Assembly (NCBI RefSeq): GCF_018263905.1
Contig: NZ_JAAFZU010000012.1
Location: 1-64,000 of the forward strand
From: Loktanella sp. SALINAS62
GTDB lineage: Bacteria; Pseudomonadota; Alphaproteobacteria; Rhodobacterales; Rhodobacteraceae
Reading direction: 5' to 3'
DNA length: 64,000 nt
Part shown: one piece after another, positions 35,266-44,666 of the stretch
Layout: each line of letters opens with the position of its first letter
Position numbering within the stretch: position 1 is the stretch's first letter
Position numbers and translations under genes: made by a program
The notes under the pieces: model-generated
Told to the model about the DNA's origin: nothing
Databases searched by the model: none
The model's input: the letters and a program-made list of their open reading frames with translations, nothing else

Positions 35266-36447
35266 ATGACCGCGACCGCACCGATCACACAGGACGTTCA
35301 CACCATCCCGCGCAAGCTGGCCGATGGCCCGGTCAACCTTGTCGGTCTGACCCGCGATGCCATGCGCGATGCGCTGATCGGCGCCGGCACCCCTGAAAAG
35401 CAGGCCAAGATGCGGGTCAACCAGATCTGGCAGTGGATTTATCACTGGGGCGTGCGCGATTTTGCCGAAATGACCAACCTGTCAAAAGACTTTCGCGCCC
35501 TGCTGGCAGAAAAATTCGTCATCAGCCTGCCAGAGGTCGTGACCCGTCAGGTGTCCACGGATGGCACCCGCAAATACCTTGTCCGCATTGCAGGCGGCCA
35601 CGAGGTCGAGGTCGTCTATATCCCCGAAACCGACCGTGGCACGCTGTGCGTGTCGTCACAGGTCGGCTGTACGCTGACCTGTTCGTTCTGCCATACCGGC
35701 ACACAGAAACTGGTCCGCAACCTGACGGCGGGTGAAATTGTGGGGCAGGTCATGCTGGCCCGCGACGATCTGGACGAATGGCACACCCCCGGTCAGGGCA
35801 CGGGCGATAACGGCCCGCGTCTGGTATCCAACATCGTGCTGATGGGCATGGGTGAACCGCTCTATAACTTTGAAAACGTCCGTGACGCGATGAAAATTGC
35901 GATGGATGGCGAAGGTCTGGCCCTGTCGCGCCGCCGCATCACCCTGTCGACCAGCGGCGTGGTGCCCGAAATCGCGCGGACTGCGCAGGAAATCGGCTGC
36001 CAACTGGCCGTCAGCTTTCACGCGACCACTGATGACGTGCGCGACAGACTGGTGCCGATCAACAAGCGCTGGAATATCGCGGCACTGCTGGATGTGCTGC
36101 GCGAATACCCCAAGGTCAGCAACAGCGAACGGATCACATTCGAATACGTGATGCTGGACGGTGTGAACGACAGCGACGACGACGCACGCCGCCTGATCAA
36201 ACTGATCGACGGCATTCCGGCCAAGATCAACCTGATCCCGTTCAACGAATGGCCCGGCGCGCCCTACAAACGGTCGTCCAACAACCGGATCAAGGCTTTT
36301 GCCGACATCATCTATAAGGCCGGTTATGCCAGCCCGATCCGCAAACCCCGTGGCGAAGACATCATGGCCGCCTGCGGTCAGCTGAAATCCGAAACCGAAC
36401 GCGCCCGCAAATCCCGCAAACAGATCGAAGCGGAAACGGGCCTTTAA
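35266..36447 (+). CDS. rlmN: 23S rRNA/tRNA adenine C2-methyltransferase
   Basis: A 393-residue radical-SAM enzyme that methylates 23S rRNA A2503 (and some tRNA A37). The cluster motif [11 protein letters not shown] is near residue 137. [12 protein letters not shown] and [13 protein letters not shown] follow, and the conserved C-terminal cysteine of the methylated pair is in [21 protein letters not shown] ribosome-binding region precedes the ATG at 35266. It is monocistronic. The 219 bases after it (36448-36666) hold no convincing gene. Confidence 0.96.
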   Translation: MTATAPITQDVHTIPRKLADGPVNLVGLTRDAMRDALIGAGTPEKQAKMRVNQIWQWIYHWGVRDFAEMTNLSKDFRALLAEKFVISLPEVVTRQVSTDGTRKYLVRIAGGHEVEVVYIPETDRGTLCVSSQVGCTLTCSFCHTGTQKLVRNLTAGEIVGQVMLARDDLDEWHTPGQGTGDNGPRLVSNIVLMGMGEPLYNFENVRDAMKIAMDGEGLALSRRRITLSTSGVVPEIARTAQEIGCQLAVSFHATTDDVRDRLVPINKRWNIAALLDVLREYPKVSNSERITFEYVMLDGVNDSDDDARRLIKLIDGIPAKINLIPFNEWPGAPYKRSSNNRIKAFADIIYKAGYASPIRKPRGEDIMAACGQLKSETERARKSRKQIEAETGL

Positions 36448-36666
36448 CCGATCCGGCATATCCGTGAACAAAAGATTGCCCGATATCGACATGCGGGTCT
36501 GCGGAATGGATTTTTTGGACAAGAAGACGGGGTTCGGTCACCGTTTCTTTGCTAAGGTAAAGAAATCATTGGTGTTTAACATAATTTGTTTCGCGTGCGA
36601 AACATCAACGATTCAAGATATATCGCGCGCACAAACGGTATTTCTGCCGATCATGCGCGCGTGACC

Positions 36667-37512
36667 CTACCGCCCCGGAATGGTGTCGCGCACTTCGCCC
36701 GCGCCGTCCCATGTGTCGATCGCGTCCAGCGCTTCTTCGGCGGTGTCGACGAAACGGAACAGGTCCAGATCGGCGGGTGAAATCGTGCCGGCGTCGGCCA
36801 GCGCATCCCAATTAATGATCTTTTCCCAGAAACTGCGTCCGAACAGCAGGAACGGCACCTTTTGCATGCGGCCCGTCTGGATCAGGGTCAGCGCCTCGAA
36901 CATTTCGTCCAGCGTGCCGAAACCGCCGGGGAACACGGTGATGACCGATGCGCGCATCAGAAAATGCATCTTGCGCGTGGCAAAGTAGTGGAAATTGAAA
37001 CACAGGCCGGGCGTGACATAGATGTTTGGGGCCTGTTCGTGCGGCAGCACGATGTTCAGCCCGATGGACTTGCCGCCCGCGTCCGCAGCACCGCGGTTGC
37101 CTGCTTCCATCACGCCGGGGCCGCCGCCGGTGGCGATGACGTTTTCGGTCCCGCCATTCGCCAGTGACCGTTCCGTCATCAGCCGGGCGAACGTCCGCGC
37201 CTCGTCGTAGAACGCGGTCAGGTCGGCCAAGGTCTGCGTGCGTGCCGTCGCCTTGTCGGCAGGGGCGGGGATGCGTGCGCCGCCGAACATCACGACGGTC
37301 GACGTGACCCCCGCTTCGTTCATCAGCAATTCCGGCTTCATCAATTCCAGTTGCCAGCGGACCGGGCGCAATTCTTCGCGGCACAGAAAATCATCATCGG
37401 CGAACGCCAGTTTATACGATGGCGCACGGGTCTGCGGTGTGTCGGGCACCTGTCGCGCCGTGGCACGGTCGGTGCCGGAATCCCGTAGCGATTTTCGGTG
37501 GTCGTCTTTCAT
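36667..37512 (-). CDS. LOG-family protein
   Basis: A 281-residue Rossmann-like protein with the LOG motifs GGGPGVMEAGNRGA (about 126-139) and PGGFGTLDEMFEAL (about 194-207). The family includes cytokinin riboside 5'-monophosphate phosphoribohydrolases (Lonely Guy) and bacterial nucleotide 5'-monophosphate nucleosidases (PpnN). This is the long form with an N-terminal extension of about 65 residues. It is divergent from dapD. Confidence 0.9.
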   Translation of the reverse strand: MKDDHRKSLRDSGTDRATARQVPDTPQTRAPSYKLAFADDDFLCREELRPVRWQLELMKPELLMNEAGVTSTVVMFGGARIPAPADKATARTQTLADLTAFYDEARTFARLMTERSLANGGTENVIATGGGPGVMEAGNRGAADAGGKSIGLNIVLPHEQAPNIYVTPGLCFNFHYFATRKMHFLMRASVITVFPGGFGTLDEMFEALTLIQTGRMQKVPFLLFGRSFWEKIINWDALADAGTISPADLDLFRFVDTAEEALDAIDTWDGAGEVRDTIPGR

Positions 37513-37595
37513 GGATTGTCCTTGTGATTGCGCGGCACGGCGTCCGTGGTCTATAGCCCGGACCTAACCGCCAAACCAGCCAAGAGGTCCTTACG

Positions 37596-38423
37596 ATGTC
37601 CAACGCCCAGCTTGAAACCGCGATCGAATCCGCTTGGGACAATCGTGATGCCATCACGCCTGCGACCACAGGCGAAACCCGCGATGCGATCGAAGCCACG
37701 CTGAACGCGCTGGACAGCGGCAAGCTGCGGGTCGCTGAACGCCGCGACAACGGCGACTGGCATGTGAACCAATGGGCGAAAAAGGCGGTTCTGTTGTCGT
37801 TCCGTCTGAACGACATGGAACCGATCGCGGGTGGACCCGGCGGGGCGACATGGTGGGACAAGGTGCCGTCCAAATTCGACGGCTGGGATGCCGACCAGTG
37901 GCGCACGGCGGGGTTCCGCGCGGTGCCCGGCAGCATCGTGCGGCGGTCGGCCTTTATCGGCAAGGGCGTGGTGTTGATGCCGTCCTTCGTCAATCTGGGT
38001 GCCTATGTTGACGAAGGCACGATGGTCGACGGCTGGGCCACGGTGGGCAGTTGCGCGCAGATCGGCAAGAACGTCCACCTGTCCGGCGGCGTCGGCATCG
38101 GCGGCGTGCTGGAACCGATGCAGGCGGGTCCGACCATCATCGAAGATAATTGTTTCATCGGTGCCCGGTCCGAAGTCGTCGAAGGCTGCATCGTGCGCGA
38201 AGGGTCCGTGCTGGGCATGGGTGTGTTCATCGGCAAATCGACAAAAATCGTGGACCGTGAAACCGGCGAATTCACCTATGGCGAAGTGCCGCCCTATTCC
38301 GTGGTCGTGGCTGGATCGATGCCCAGCAAGAACGGGGTTAACCTGTATTGCGCCGTGATCGTGAAACGGGTGGACGAACAAACCCGGTCCAAGACCGCCA
38401 TCAACGACCTTTTGCGCGCCTGA
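37596..38423 (+). CDS. dapD: Tetrahydrodipicolinate N-succinyltransferase
   Basis: A 275-residue enzyme of the succinylase branch of lysine/meso-diaminopimelate synthesis. It transfers succinyl from succinyl-CoA to tetrahydrodipicolinate. An N-terminal helical domain precedes a left-handed beta helix of hexapeptide repeats (about 105-235), with [32 protein letters not shown] and CFIGARSEV visible. AAGAGGT precedes the ATG. It overlaps the following small membrane-protein gene by one base. dapE lies 5 kb downstream in a different unit. Confidence 0.97.
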   Translation: MSNAQLETAIESAWDNRDAITPATTGETRDAIEATLNALDSGKLRVAERRDNGDWHVNQWAKKAVLLSFRLNDMEPIAGGPGGATWWDKVPSKFDGWDADQWRTAGFRAVPGSIVRRSAFIGKGVVLMPSFVNLGAYVDEGTMVDGWATVGSCAQIGKNVHLSGGVGIGGVLEPMQAGPTIIEDNCFIGARSEVVEGCIVREGSVLGMGVFIGKSTKIVDRETGEFTYGEVPPYSVVVAGSMPSKNGVNLYCAVIVKRVDEQTRSKTAINDLLRA

Positions 38424-38704
38424 TGATCCTGTCGCGGGCGCTGGGCAAACGGCGGATCGCGGCAGGCACGCGTCCGGGCTGGATCGCGGCCTGGGGTCCG
38501 GTGGTGCTGGATGCGCTGGCGCTGGCGGTCGTGTTGGCTGTTGTCCTCGCTTGGGTCAGTCCTGTTTTGCTGGCGGGTCCGGTCTGGATCGCCGTGATTG
38601 CCCTGTTCGGCATTGTTTTCGTGCCGGTTCAGGTGGTTTTGATCCTGTCTGCACTGTGGGCCGCGAAATCCCGCGGACAAATCGAAACAGAGCGGGAACC
38701 GTAG
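38423..38704 (+). CDS. Small two-helix membrane protein after dapD
   Basis: A 93-residue protein with a basic N-terminus (about 20 residues) and two hydrophobic helices (about 25-45 and 50-72), then a charged tail. No family recognised. Its ATG overlaps the dapD stop as TGATG, so it is translationally coupled to dapD. Inner-membrane location is predicted; function unknown. Confidence 0.7.
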   Translation: MILSRALGKRRIAAGTRPGWIAAWGPVVLDALALAVVLAVVLAWVSPVLLAGPVWIAVIALFGIVFVPVQVVLILSALWAAKSRGQIETEREP

Positions 38705-38769
38705 CCCATGTCACGCGTTTGTGTCATTGAAGGGCAGTATGTGCCTAGCAATAAATTAAAGGAATCGAC

Positions 38770-39024
38770 ATGGGCTGGCTTGCAGCAATCATCGTCGGCG
38801 GCATCGCAGGATGGCTCGCCGAACAATTCATGAAATCCAACATGGGTCTTCTGGCCAACATCGCGCTGGGTATTATCGGCGCCGTTGTCTTCAACTTTAT
38901 CTTTGGGACACTCTTGGGTCTTTATGCGGCTGGCGCCAGCTTCAGCCTTGGATATCTGTTCGTCGGCTTTGTCGGCGCATGTATCCTGATCTGGATCGCC
39001 CGCATGGTGCGCGGTCGCACCTGA
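38770..39024 (+). CDS. GlsB/YeaQ/YmgE-family membrane protein
   Basis: An 84-residue glycine-rich protein with three hydrophobic segments. It begins GWLAAIIVGGIAGWLAEQFMK and contains NIALGIIGAVVFNFIF, matching the transglycosylase-associated/GlsB family. Members are stress-induced small inner-membrane proteins of unknown mechanism. AAAGGA lies 6 bases upstream, and a terminator follows. Confidence 0.9.
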   Translation: MGWLAAIIVGGIAGWLAEQFMKSNMGLLANIALGIIGAVVFNFIFGTLLGLYAAGASFSLGYLFVGFVGACILIWIARMVRGRT

Positions 39025-39051
39025 CCCCCGCTACCGTCTGAATCCACAATG

Positions 39052-39080
39052 CGGCGCGCGTTTATTCGTGCGCCGTTTTT
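39052..39080 (+). terminator. Intrinsic terminator after GlsB-family gene
   Basis: CGGCGCGCG (39052-39060) pairs with CGTGCGCCG (39067-39075) with one G-T wobble, followed by TTTTT. Confidence 0.85.
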
Positions 39081-39095
39081 GTTGAAAGCGTACCG

Positions 39096-40124
<1,029 letters not shown>

Positions 40125-40156
40125 CAGGGAACCTGCGCCGCGCGATGCGAACGGGC

Positions 40157-40516
40157 ATGACAAAACGCACGCAACAGATTTTCACCCTGCTGGTCGAAGT
40201 CGGCCGAAGCGCCGACGACGGCCTGCCCAAAGGGGCAACCGGTGCCGCGCTGATGTGCTATGCCTCTGGCGTGGACGAAGCGGAAGCGGTGCGCGAAACG
40301 GTCGCCATTCTGAAACAGGCCGATTTGTCACCGCTGGACGTGTCGGGTTATGGCACCCTGGAAGAACGGCTTGCCGAAGGTCACGACATCCCGGACGAGG
40401 AACGCGCCCTGATGCAGCGTGCACTGGACGAAAACAGTGTGATCGTGGCGCAGATGACGCCGTTTTTCGACGACGATCAGGCCGCCAACGATTCACACAG
40501 CGACCGCACTTCGTAG
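40157..40516 (+). CDS. Conserved-looking hypothetical protein
   Basis: A 119-residue acidic, helical, cytosolic protein (no signal or membrane segment). It begins MTKRTQQIFTLLVEVGRSAD and ends DDQAANDSHSDRTS. No family recognised. An ATG at 40145 is also in frame. Its last 40 bases overlap the 3' end of the convergent Hint-type gene, which weakens confidence in the C-terminus. Confidence 0.6.
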   Translation: MTKRTQQIFTLLVEVGRSADDGLPKGATGAALMCYASGVDEAEAVRETVAILKQADLSPLDVSGYGTLEERLAEGHDIPDEERALMQRALDENSVIVAQMTPFFDDDQAANDSHSDRTS

Positions 40517-41559
40517 TTCTGCAGGCGCAGCGGCGCGGGTCCGGTATCGGTTGGCAACAGTTCTGATGGGACATCACGCAGCACGGACAACCGCCGCAGG
40601 ACAGGGTCCGTCAGCAGCCTGCGCGCGTCCAGCGATTCGCACGGCAGATTGTGCACCTGCATCGGCACCGGGCGATCCAGCAGCACTTGCCAATAGGTTT
40701 CCACGATCTGGCCGGGGCGCAGGCGGGGCACCAGACCTTCCAGCAGATCACCGGCACGCGCGACGACCGTGCGCGTGTCGAACAGATAATCCACAGCAGA
40801 GTTGCGGAACCGTACCTGTTGGCAGGCGGCGCAGTCGATGTCGCGCACAGCCCCGTAAAACGGCGCCTTCAGCCGCAGGGGACGGAACCGCGCACGGGCG
40901 GGCAGGGTCACGGACCCAACCCAGCGCACCTGCGCCATGTCACCGTCAGAGGTCAGAACCAGATCGCCCGTTCGCAGCGCATCGACGCTGCGCGGGCCGG
41001 ACTGTGTCGTGACGGTTGTTCCGCCGTCCAGTGACGGCAACGGACCGATGGGTGTCCGGTCATTGGCAATCGCAGCAAAGCGCACACCGGGCGACAGGTA
41101 ACAGCGTTTGCGATCCATGATCATGCGGCGTGCGTCGTTCACCGTGGGCGGCAGCGGTGCGTGATGTGTCGCGTAATGCAGCGCGCCCGTGTCCGGCAGT
41201 TCCGCCGACAGCGTAGCCTGCCGTGCGGGAGCGTCCCATGCAAAGACGATCGTGACTGACGCCGCGCGTTCGCGCAGCCCGGTTTCCAGGCGAAAGCAAC
41301 GCGTTGCATCACCCAACCGTTGCCGCACGATCACCACCCCATCGGGGTCAAGCGACACCGAAAGCGCCGCCCGCCACGGGTTCTGTGCGGCATAGGACAG
41401 CAACGTCTGTTCTGTCAGGCTGGGCAGGATCGCGCAGTCGATCATCACACTGCCGCGCGGCAGCAGATCGTCAAGCCGTGCCGGACCATCGCCAAAGCCT
41501 GCGAATCCACCCGTGTCGAACAGGGCGGTGCGGGCTTCGCGCAGACCGATCCAGCTCAA
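40477..41559 (-). CDS. Hint-domain protein with substituted active site
   Basis: A 360-residue protein. The N-terminal half (about 1-145) is beta-rich and unrecognised. From about 170 it has a Hint-type (hedgehog/intein) architecture: SLDGGTTVTTQSG, PRSVDALRTGDLVLTSDG and QVRWVGSVTLPARARFRP. The position of the catalytic Cys, by alignment with CFVAGTLI in the neighbour, is Ser176, and the SPQHRVLL histidine is Gln in ACQQVRF. Its ATG overlaps the upstream anchor-L/Hint gene stop (41556-41559), so the two form an operon. Autoprocessing may be lost or use Ser. Confidence 0.85.
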   Translation of the reverse strand: MSWIGLREARTALFDTGGFAGFGDGPARLDDLLPRGSVMIDCAILPSLTEQTLLSYAAQNPWRAALSVSLDPDGVVIVRQRLGDATRCFRLETGLRERAASVTIVFAWDAPARQATLSAELPDTGALHYATHHAPLPPTVNDARRMIMDRKRCYLSPGVRFAAIANDRTPIGPLPSLDGGTTVTTQSGPRSVDALRTGDLVLTSDGDMAQVRWVGSVTLPARARFRPLRLKAPFYGAVRDIDCAACQQVRFRNSAVDYLFDTRTVVARAGDLLEGLVPRLRPGQIVETYWQVLLDRPVPMQVHNLPCESLDARRLLTDPVLRRLSVLRDVPSELLPTDTGPAPLRLQNYEVRSLCESLAA

Positions 41560-43160
41560 AGGTTTGCCTCTGACAGCACACGCGCTTCGAAATGGCGCAG
41601 GGTGCGGCGCGCGGCAGGCCCGTAGCCCTGACCAGAGGTCCAGTTGATCTGCGGAAACAACGTCGTGATTTCGTCCAGCGCGTCGCGGGCAAAGGCCTTT
41701 TTCATCTGTGGCCCCGGTAGAAAGCTTTCGGTTGGCAGGCCTTCGGCCCAGATGACCTGATGCCGGTCGAACATCAGATGGACATAGGTGACAGACCCGC
41801 CGGGACAGGGACGTATCGTGCTGTCATTGACCAGATCCTTGGCCGCGACCAGCACCTCGTCCTCTCCGAACAGCAGCGATGACAGCGCATCGCGCAGCAA
41901 GACCCGGTGTTGGGGTGACAGCAAAAGCGATCCGTGCTGTCCCAACGCGTTGCGCGCAAATGAAATGGGCGCAAGACAGCCTTGGGCTGCCACGGTTCGG
42001 GTCCCGATCCAGCGCAGCGGCTGCGCGCCGTCGTCCAGCGTATCAACCAGATCACCGGGCACCAGTGTTTCGACCGGCATATCGCCAAGCGGCGTCTGGA
42101 TCAGCGTACCTGCGACGAAACAGGGGACCGTATCGACAGTGACAAAGCCGACGTCGGACCCGAGTGTCGCACCAGAGGACGACGTGCTGACCGTATCATA
42201 GGTAAAGCTGATTTTTTCTTCGTCACTGGTGGTGACGATGTCGATGGTCCCGTCGGCCAGCAGTGTGATCTGGTGGCCCGACGGCAGGGTCACCGTATCG
42301 CCGGGGCTGACCGCAATGCCGTTGATGTGTGAAATCGACAGGGTGCCGCCCGTGGCATTCATGTCGTTTGCCAGCAGATCGACATTCGCGGTGCTGCCGG
42401 CGGCCGTGGTCACATCGTCCTGAATGGCGATCACGGTGGTCTGGATACTGTTGCCCGCGATCAGCAGCGTGGAATCAAAGCTGCTGTCAGATGCGTCTGC
42501 GATACCCAGTTTCAGCGTGTTGATCTGACCCGGATTGACCGGAATCGTCAGGGTCATGGTGACGGTAAGGCCATCCATTTCCGTGTTGAACTGATCGCCC
42601 GTGTTGTCCTTGTAAAGGTTGATGTTTTCGGTGTCGTTGATTTCGACGACGGATGCGGCGCTTTGCGTGACGGACAGCGGGATATGCACGCCGTTCGACC
42701 AGACGCCGACCACGTCGTTATAGATGGACGACGCGTATTCCGGATATTCCTCTGATGCGAAGACAAACTTGATTGACATCACGTTGCCGGTCGGGATGAA
42801 ATCGACCGTGAGGAACGACGCATCATAGGTCCGCACGTCCGAGATCGCCTCGAAGTCGCTGTTGAAATTCTGGCCCCCCGTATCAGTCGAGGTATTCGAC
42901 CGCTGGTTGGGATCGCCCCACCAGTTTCCAAAACCCGACCGGTTGGTAAAATCGGATACCCGGCCCGTTGACAGGATCACACCGGTATCGCCCGGGGTGA
43001 CGCCCGGCGTGGTGTTGTCGCCGCCTGAATAGGTGGCCGATGAATAGCCGGACCCCGAATAGTTTGCCCCGACGACGGTGACGCCGTCGCCAAAAATCGT
43101 CTGCGCCATCTGCGACGCCGACGCATTCTGGTTCATCGAAAGTTCCGATGCCGTTGCCAT
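41556..43160 (-). CDS. Choice-of-anchor L domain and Hint protein
   Basis: A 534-residue protein. The N-terminal part (about 1-240) matches the choice-of-anchor L pattern: SGDTGVILSTG-like PGDTGVILSTGRVSDF, SIKFVFASEEYPEY and NDVVGVWSNGVHIPL. A cadherin/Ig-like VDLLANDMNATGG segment follows. The Hint domain starts at Cys347 (CFVAGTLIQTPLGDMPVETL) and contains LLLSPQHRVLL, so the autoprocessing residues are intact. There is no classical signal peptide; type I secretion is plausible for the family. The ATG at 43160 has AAGGGA 6 bases upstream. Confidence 0.9.
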   Translation of the reverse strand: MATASELSMNQNASASQMAQTIFGDGVTVVGANYSGSGYSSATYSGGDNTTPGVTPGDTGVILSTGRVSDFTNRSGFGNWWGDPNQRSNTSTDTGGQNFNSDFEAISDVRTYDASFLTVDFIPTGNVMSIKFVFASEEYPEYASSIYNDVVGVWSNGVHIPLSVTQSAASVVEINDTENINLYKDNTGDQFNTEMDGLTVTMTLTIPVNPGQINTLKLGIADASDSSFDSTLLIAGNSIQTTVIAIQDDVTTAAGSTANVDLLANDMNATGGTLSISHINGIAVSPGDTVTLPSGHQITLLADGTIDIVTTSDEEKISFTYDTVSTSSSGATLGSDVGFVTVDTVPCFVAGTLIQTPLGDMPVETLVPGDLVDTLDDGAQPLRWIGTRTVAAQGCLAPISFARNALGQHGSLLLSPQHRVLLRDALSSLLFGEDEVLVAAKDLVNDSTIRPCPGGSVTYVHLMFDRHQVIWAEGLPTESFLPGPQMKKAFARDALDEITTLFPQINWTSGQGYGPAARRTLRHFEARVLSEANL

Positions 43161-43436
43161 GTCAAATCCCTTGCGCCCGTAGCCCAAGGTCAGCGCAAAC
43201 GCTTTGCAGGGACGTTGCCCTGCGATCAGCTATATGTTGTGGTGCCTGATCGCACTCACACCCACTTTGGGGTTTGCCCTGCCTCGGGTCTGTTTATGAT
43301 GCTGAAGATGCACGATAATTCAGAACATGTCATTTGTTAACTTATCAGGTGACACCCCCCGTGTCGGTTTGGTCACAATGTTTGCATCCCGCCCTGCGCC
43401 GCGCTACCGCTAGCGTATCCAGCCAAAGGTGCCCCG

Positions 43437-44585
43437 ATGTCCGACCCCGTTGATCCCGTTGACCTGACCGCCCGACTGGTGCGCTGTGCATCGGTCACCC
43501 CTGCCGAAGGTGGCGCGCTGGTGCTGCTGGCCGACCTGCTGACCGATGCCGGTTTCGATTGCACCCGCGTGGATCGCGGCGGTGTCGCCAATCTGTATGC
43601 CCGTTGGGGGCACAAGGGCGCGAACCGCAGTTTCGGCTTCAACGGCCACACCGATGTGGTGCCGATCGGAAACCCTGACGACTGGACCGTCGATCCCTTT
43701 GGTGCCGATATCCGTGACGGGTTCCTGTGGGGGCGCGGCGCGACGGACATGAAATCCGGTGTGGCGGCCTTTGCCGCTGCCGCCTGCGATTTCGTACGCG
43801 ATACGCCGCCCGATGGGGCGGTGATTCTGGCCATCACCGGGGACGAAGAAGGCGACGCGCAGGATGGCACAACGGCCCTGCTGGACTGGATGGCCGCCCA
43901 TGGCGAAGCGATGACCGATTGTCTGGTCGGTGAACCCACCAGCCCCAACCACATGGGCGAGGCGATGAAGATCGGACGCCGCGGATCGATGACGGCATGG
44001 TTCACCTTTACCGGACAGCAAGGGCATTCAGCCTACCCGCACCGTGCGAAAAACCCGCTGCCCGCGATGGCACGCCTGATGGACCGGCTGGCGTTGGCAT
44101 CGCTGGACGACGGCACCGACCATTTCGACGCCTCGACACTGGCGGTGGTGACGATGGACACCGGCAATCCCGCGACCAACGTCATTCCCGCATCCTGCCG
44201 CGCGACGGTGAACATCCGGTTCAACGACAGCCATACGGGGACGGCGCTGACCGACTGGTTGCAGGCGCATCTGGACGCGGTGGCGCAGGATACCGGGATC
44301 GCGATCGCCATGACGGTCAAGATCAGTGGCGAAAGCTTTCTGACGCCGCCCGGCCCGCTGTCCGACCTGATCGGGCGCGCGGTGCAGGCGGAACTGGGCC
44401 GCACGCCGGAACTGTCCACGTCGGGTGGCACGTCGGATGCCCGTTTCGTCAAGGATCACTGCCCGGTCGTGGAATTCGGCCTTGTCGGGAAAACGATGCA
44501 TCAGGTCGACGAAAAGGTGCCCGTTCAGGACATCCACACGCTCAAGGCGATCTATGGCCGCATTCTGCGCGACTACTTCGCCTAG
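43437..44585 (+). CDS. dapE: Succinyl-diaminopimelate desuccinylase
   Basis: A 382-residue dizinc M20 peptidase-family enzyme that hydrolyses N-succinyl-LL-diaminopimelate in lysine and peptidoglycan synthesis. [13 protein letters not shown] carries the first zinc His and Asp, [14 protein letters not shown] the bridging Asp, and [13 protein letters not shown] the catalytic Glu pair. [15 protein letters not shown] and a C-terminal MHQVDEKV (His ligand) complete the set. AAAGG is 7-8 bases before the ATG. A terminator-like repeat follows. Confidence 0.96.
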   Translation: MSDPVDPVDLTARLVRCASVTPAEGGALVLLADLLTDAGFDCTRVDRGGVANLYARWGHKGANRSFGFNGHTDVVPIGNPDDWTVDPFGADIRDGFLWGRGATDMKSGVAAFAAAACDFVRDTPPDGAVILAITGDEEGDAQDGTTALLDWMAAHGEAMTDCLVGEPTSPNHMGEAMKIGRRGSMTAWFTFTGQQGHSAYPHRAKNPLPAMARLMDRLALASLDDGTDHFDASTLAVVTMDTGNPATNVIPASCRATVNIRFNDSHTGTALTDWLQAHLDAVAQDTGIAIAMTVKISGESFLTPPGPLSDLIGRAVQAELGRTPELSTSGGTSDARFVKDHCPVVEFGLVGKTMHQVDEKVPVQDIHTLKAIYGRILRDYFA

Positions 44586-44587
44586 GT

Positions 44588-44632
44588 CTTCTTCTTGCCA
44601 AAAATATCCCGGGGTCCGGGGCAGCGCCCCGG
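44588..44632. repeat. Dispersed intergenic repeat between dapE and rnr
   Basis: The core 44588-44614 is identical in its visible part to the copies at 32606 and 51004, followed by hairpin CCGGGGC-AGC-GCCCCGG (44616-44632). Confidence 0.75.
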
Positions 44633-44666
44633 TCCTGCATTTGCAACCAGCGCGCCGCCGCACTAG

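Noticed and set aside
36464-36664. 66-codon frame after rlmN
   Set aside because: No ribosome-binding site, low GC and atypical codons compared with neighbours; no recognisable protein.
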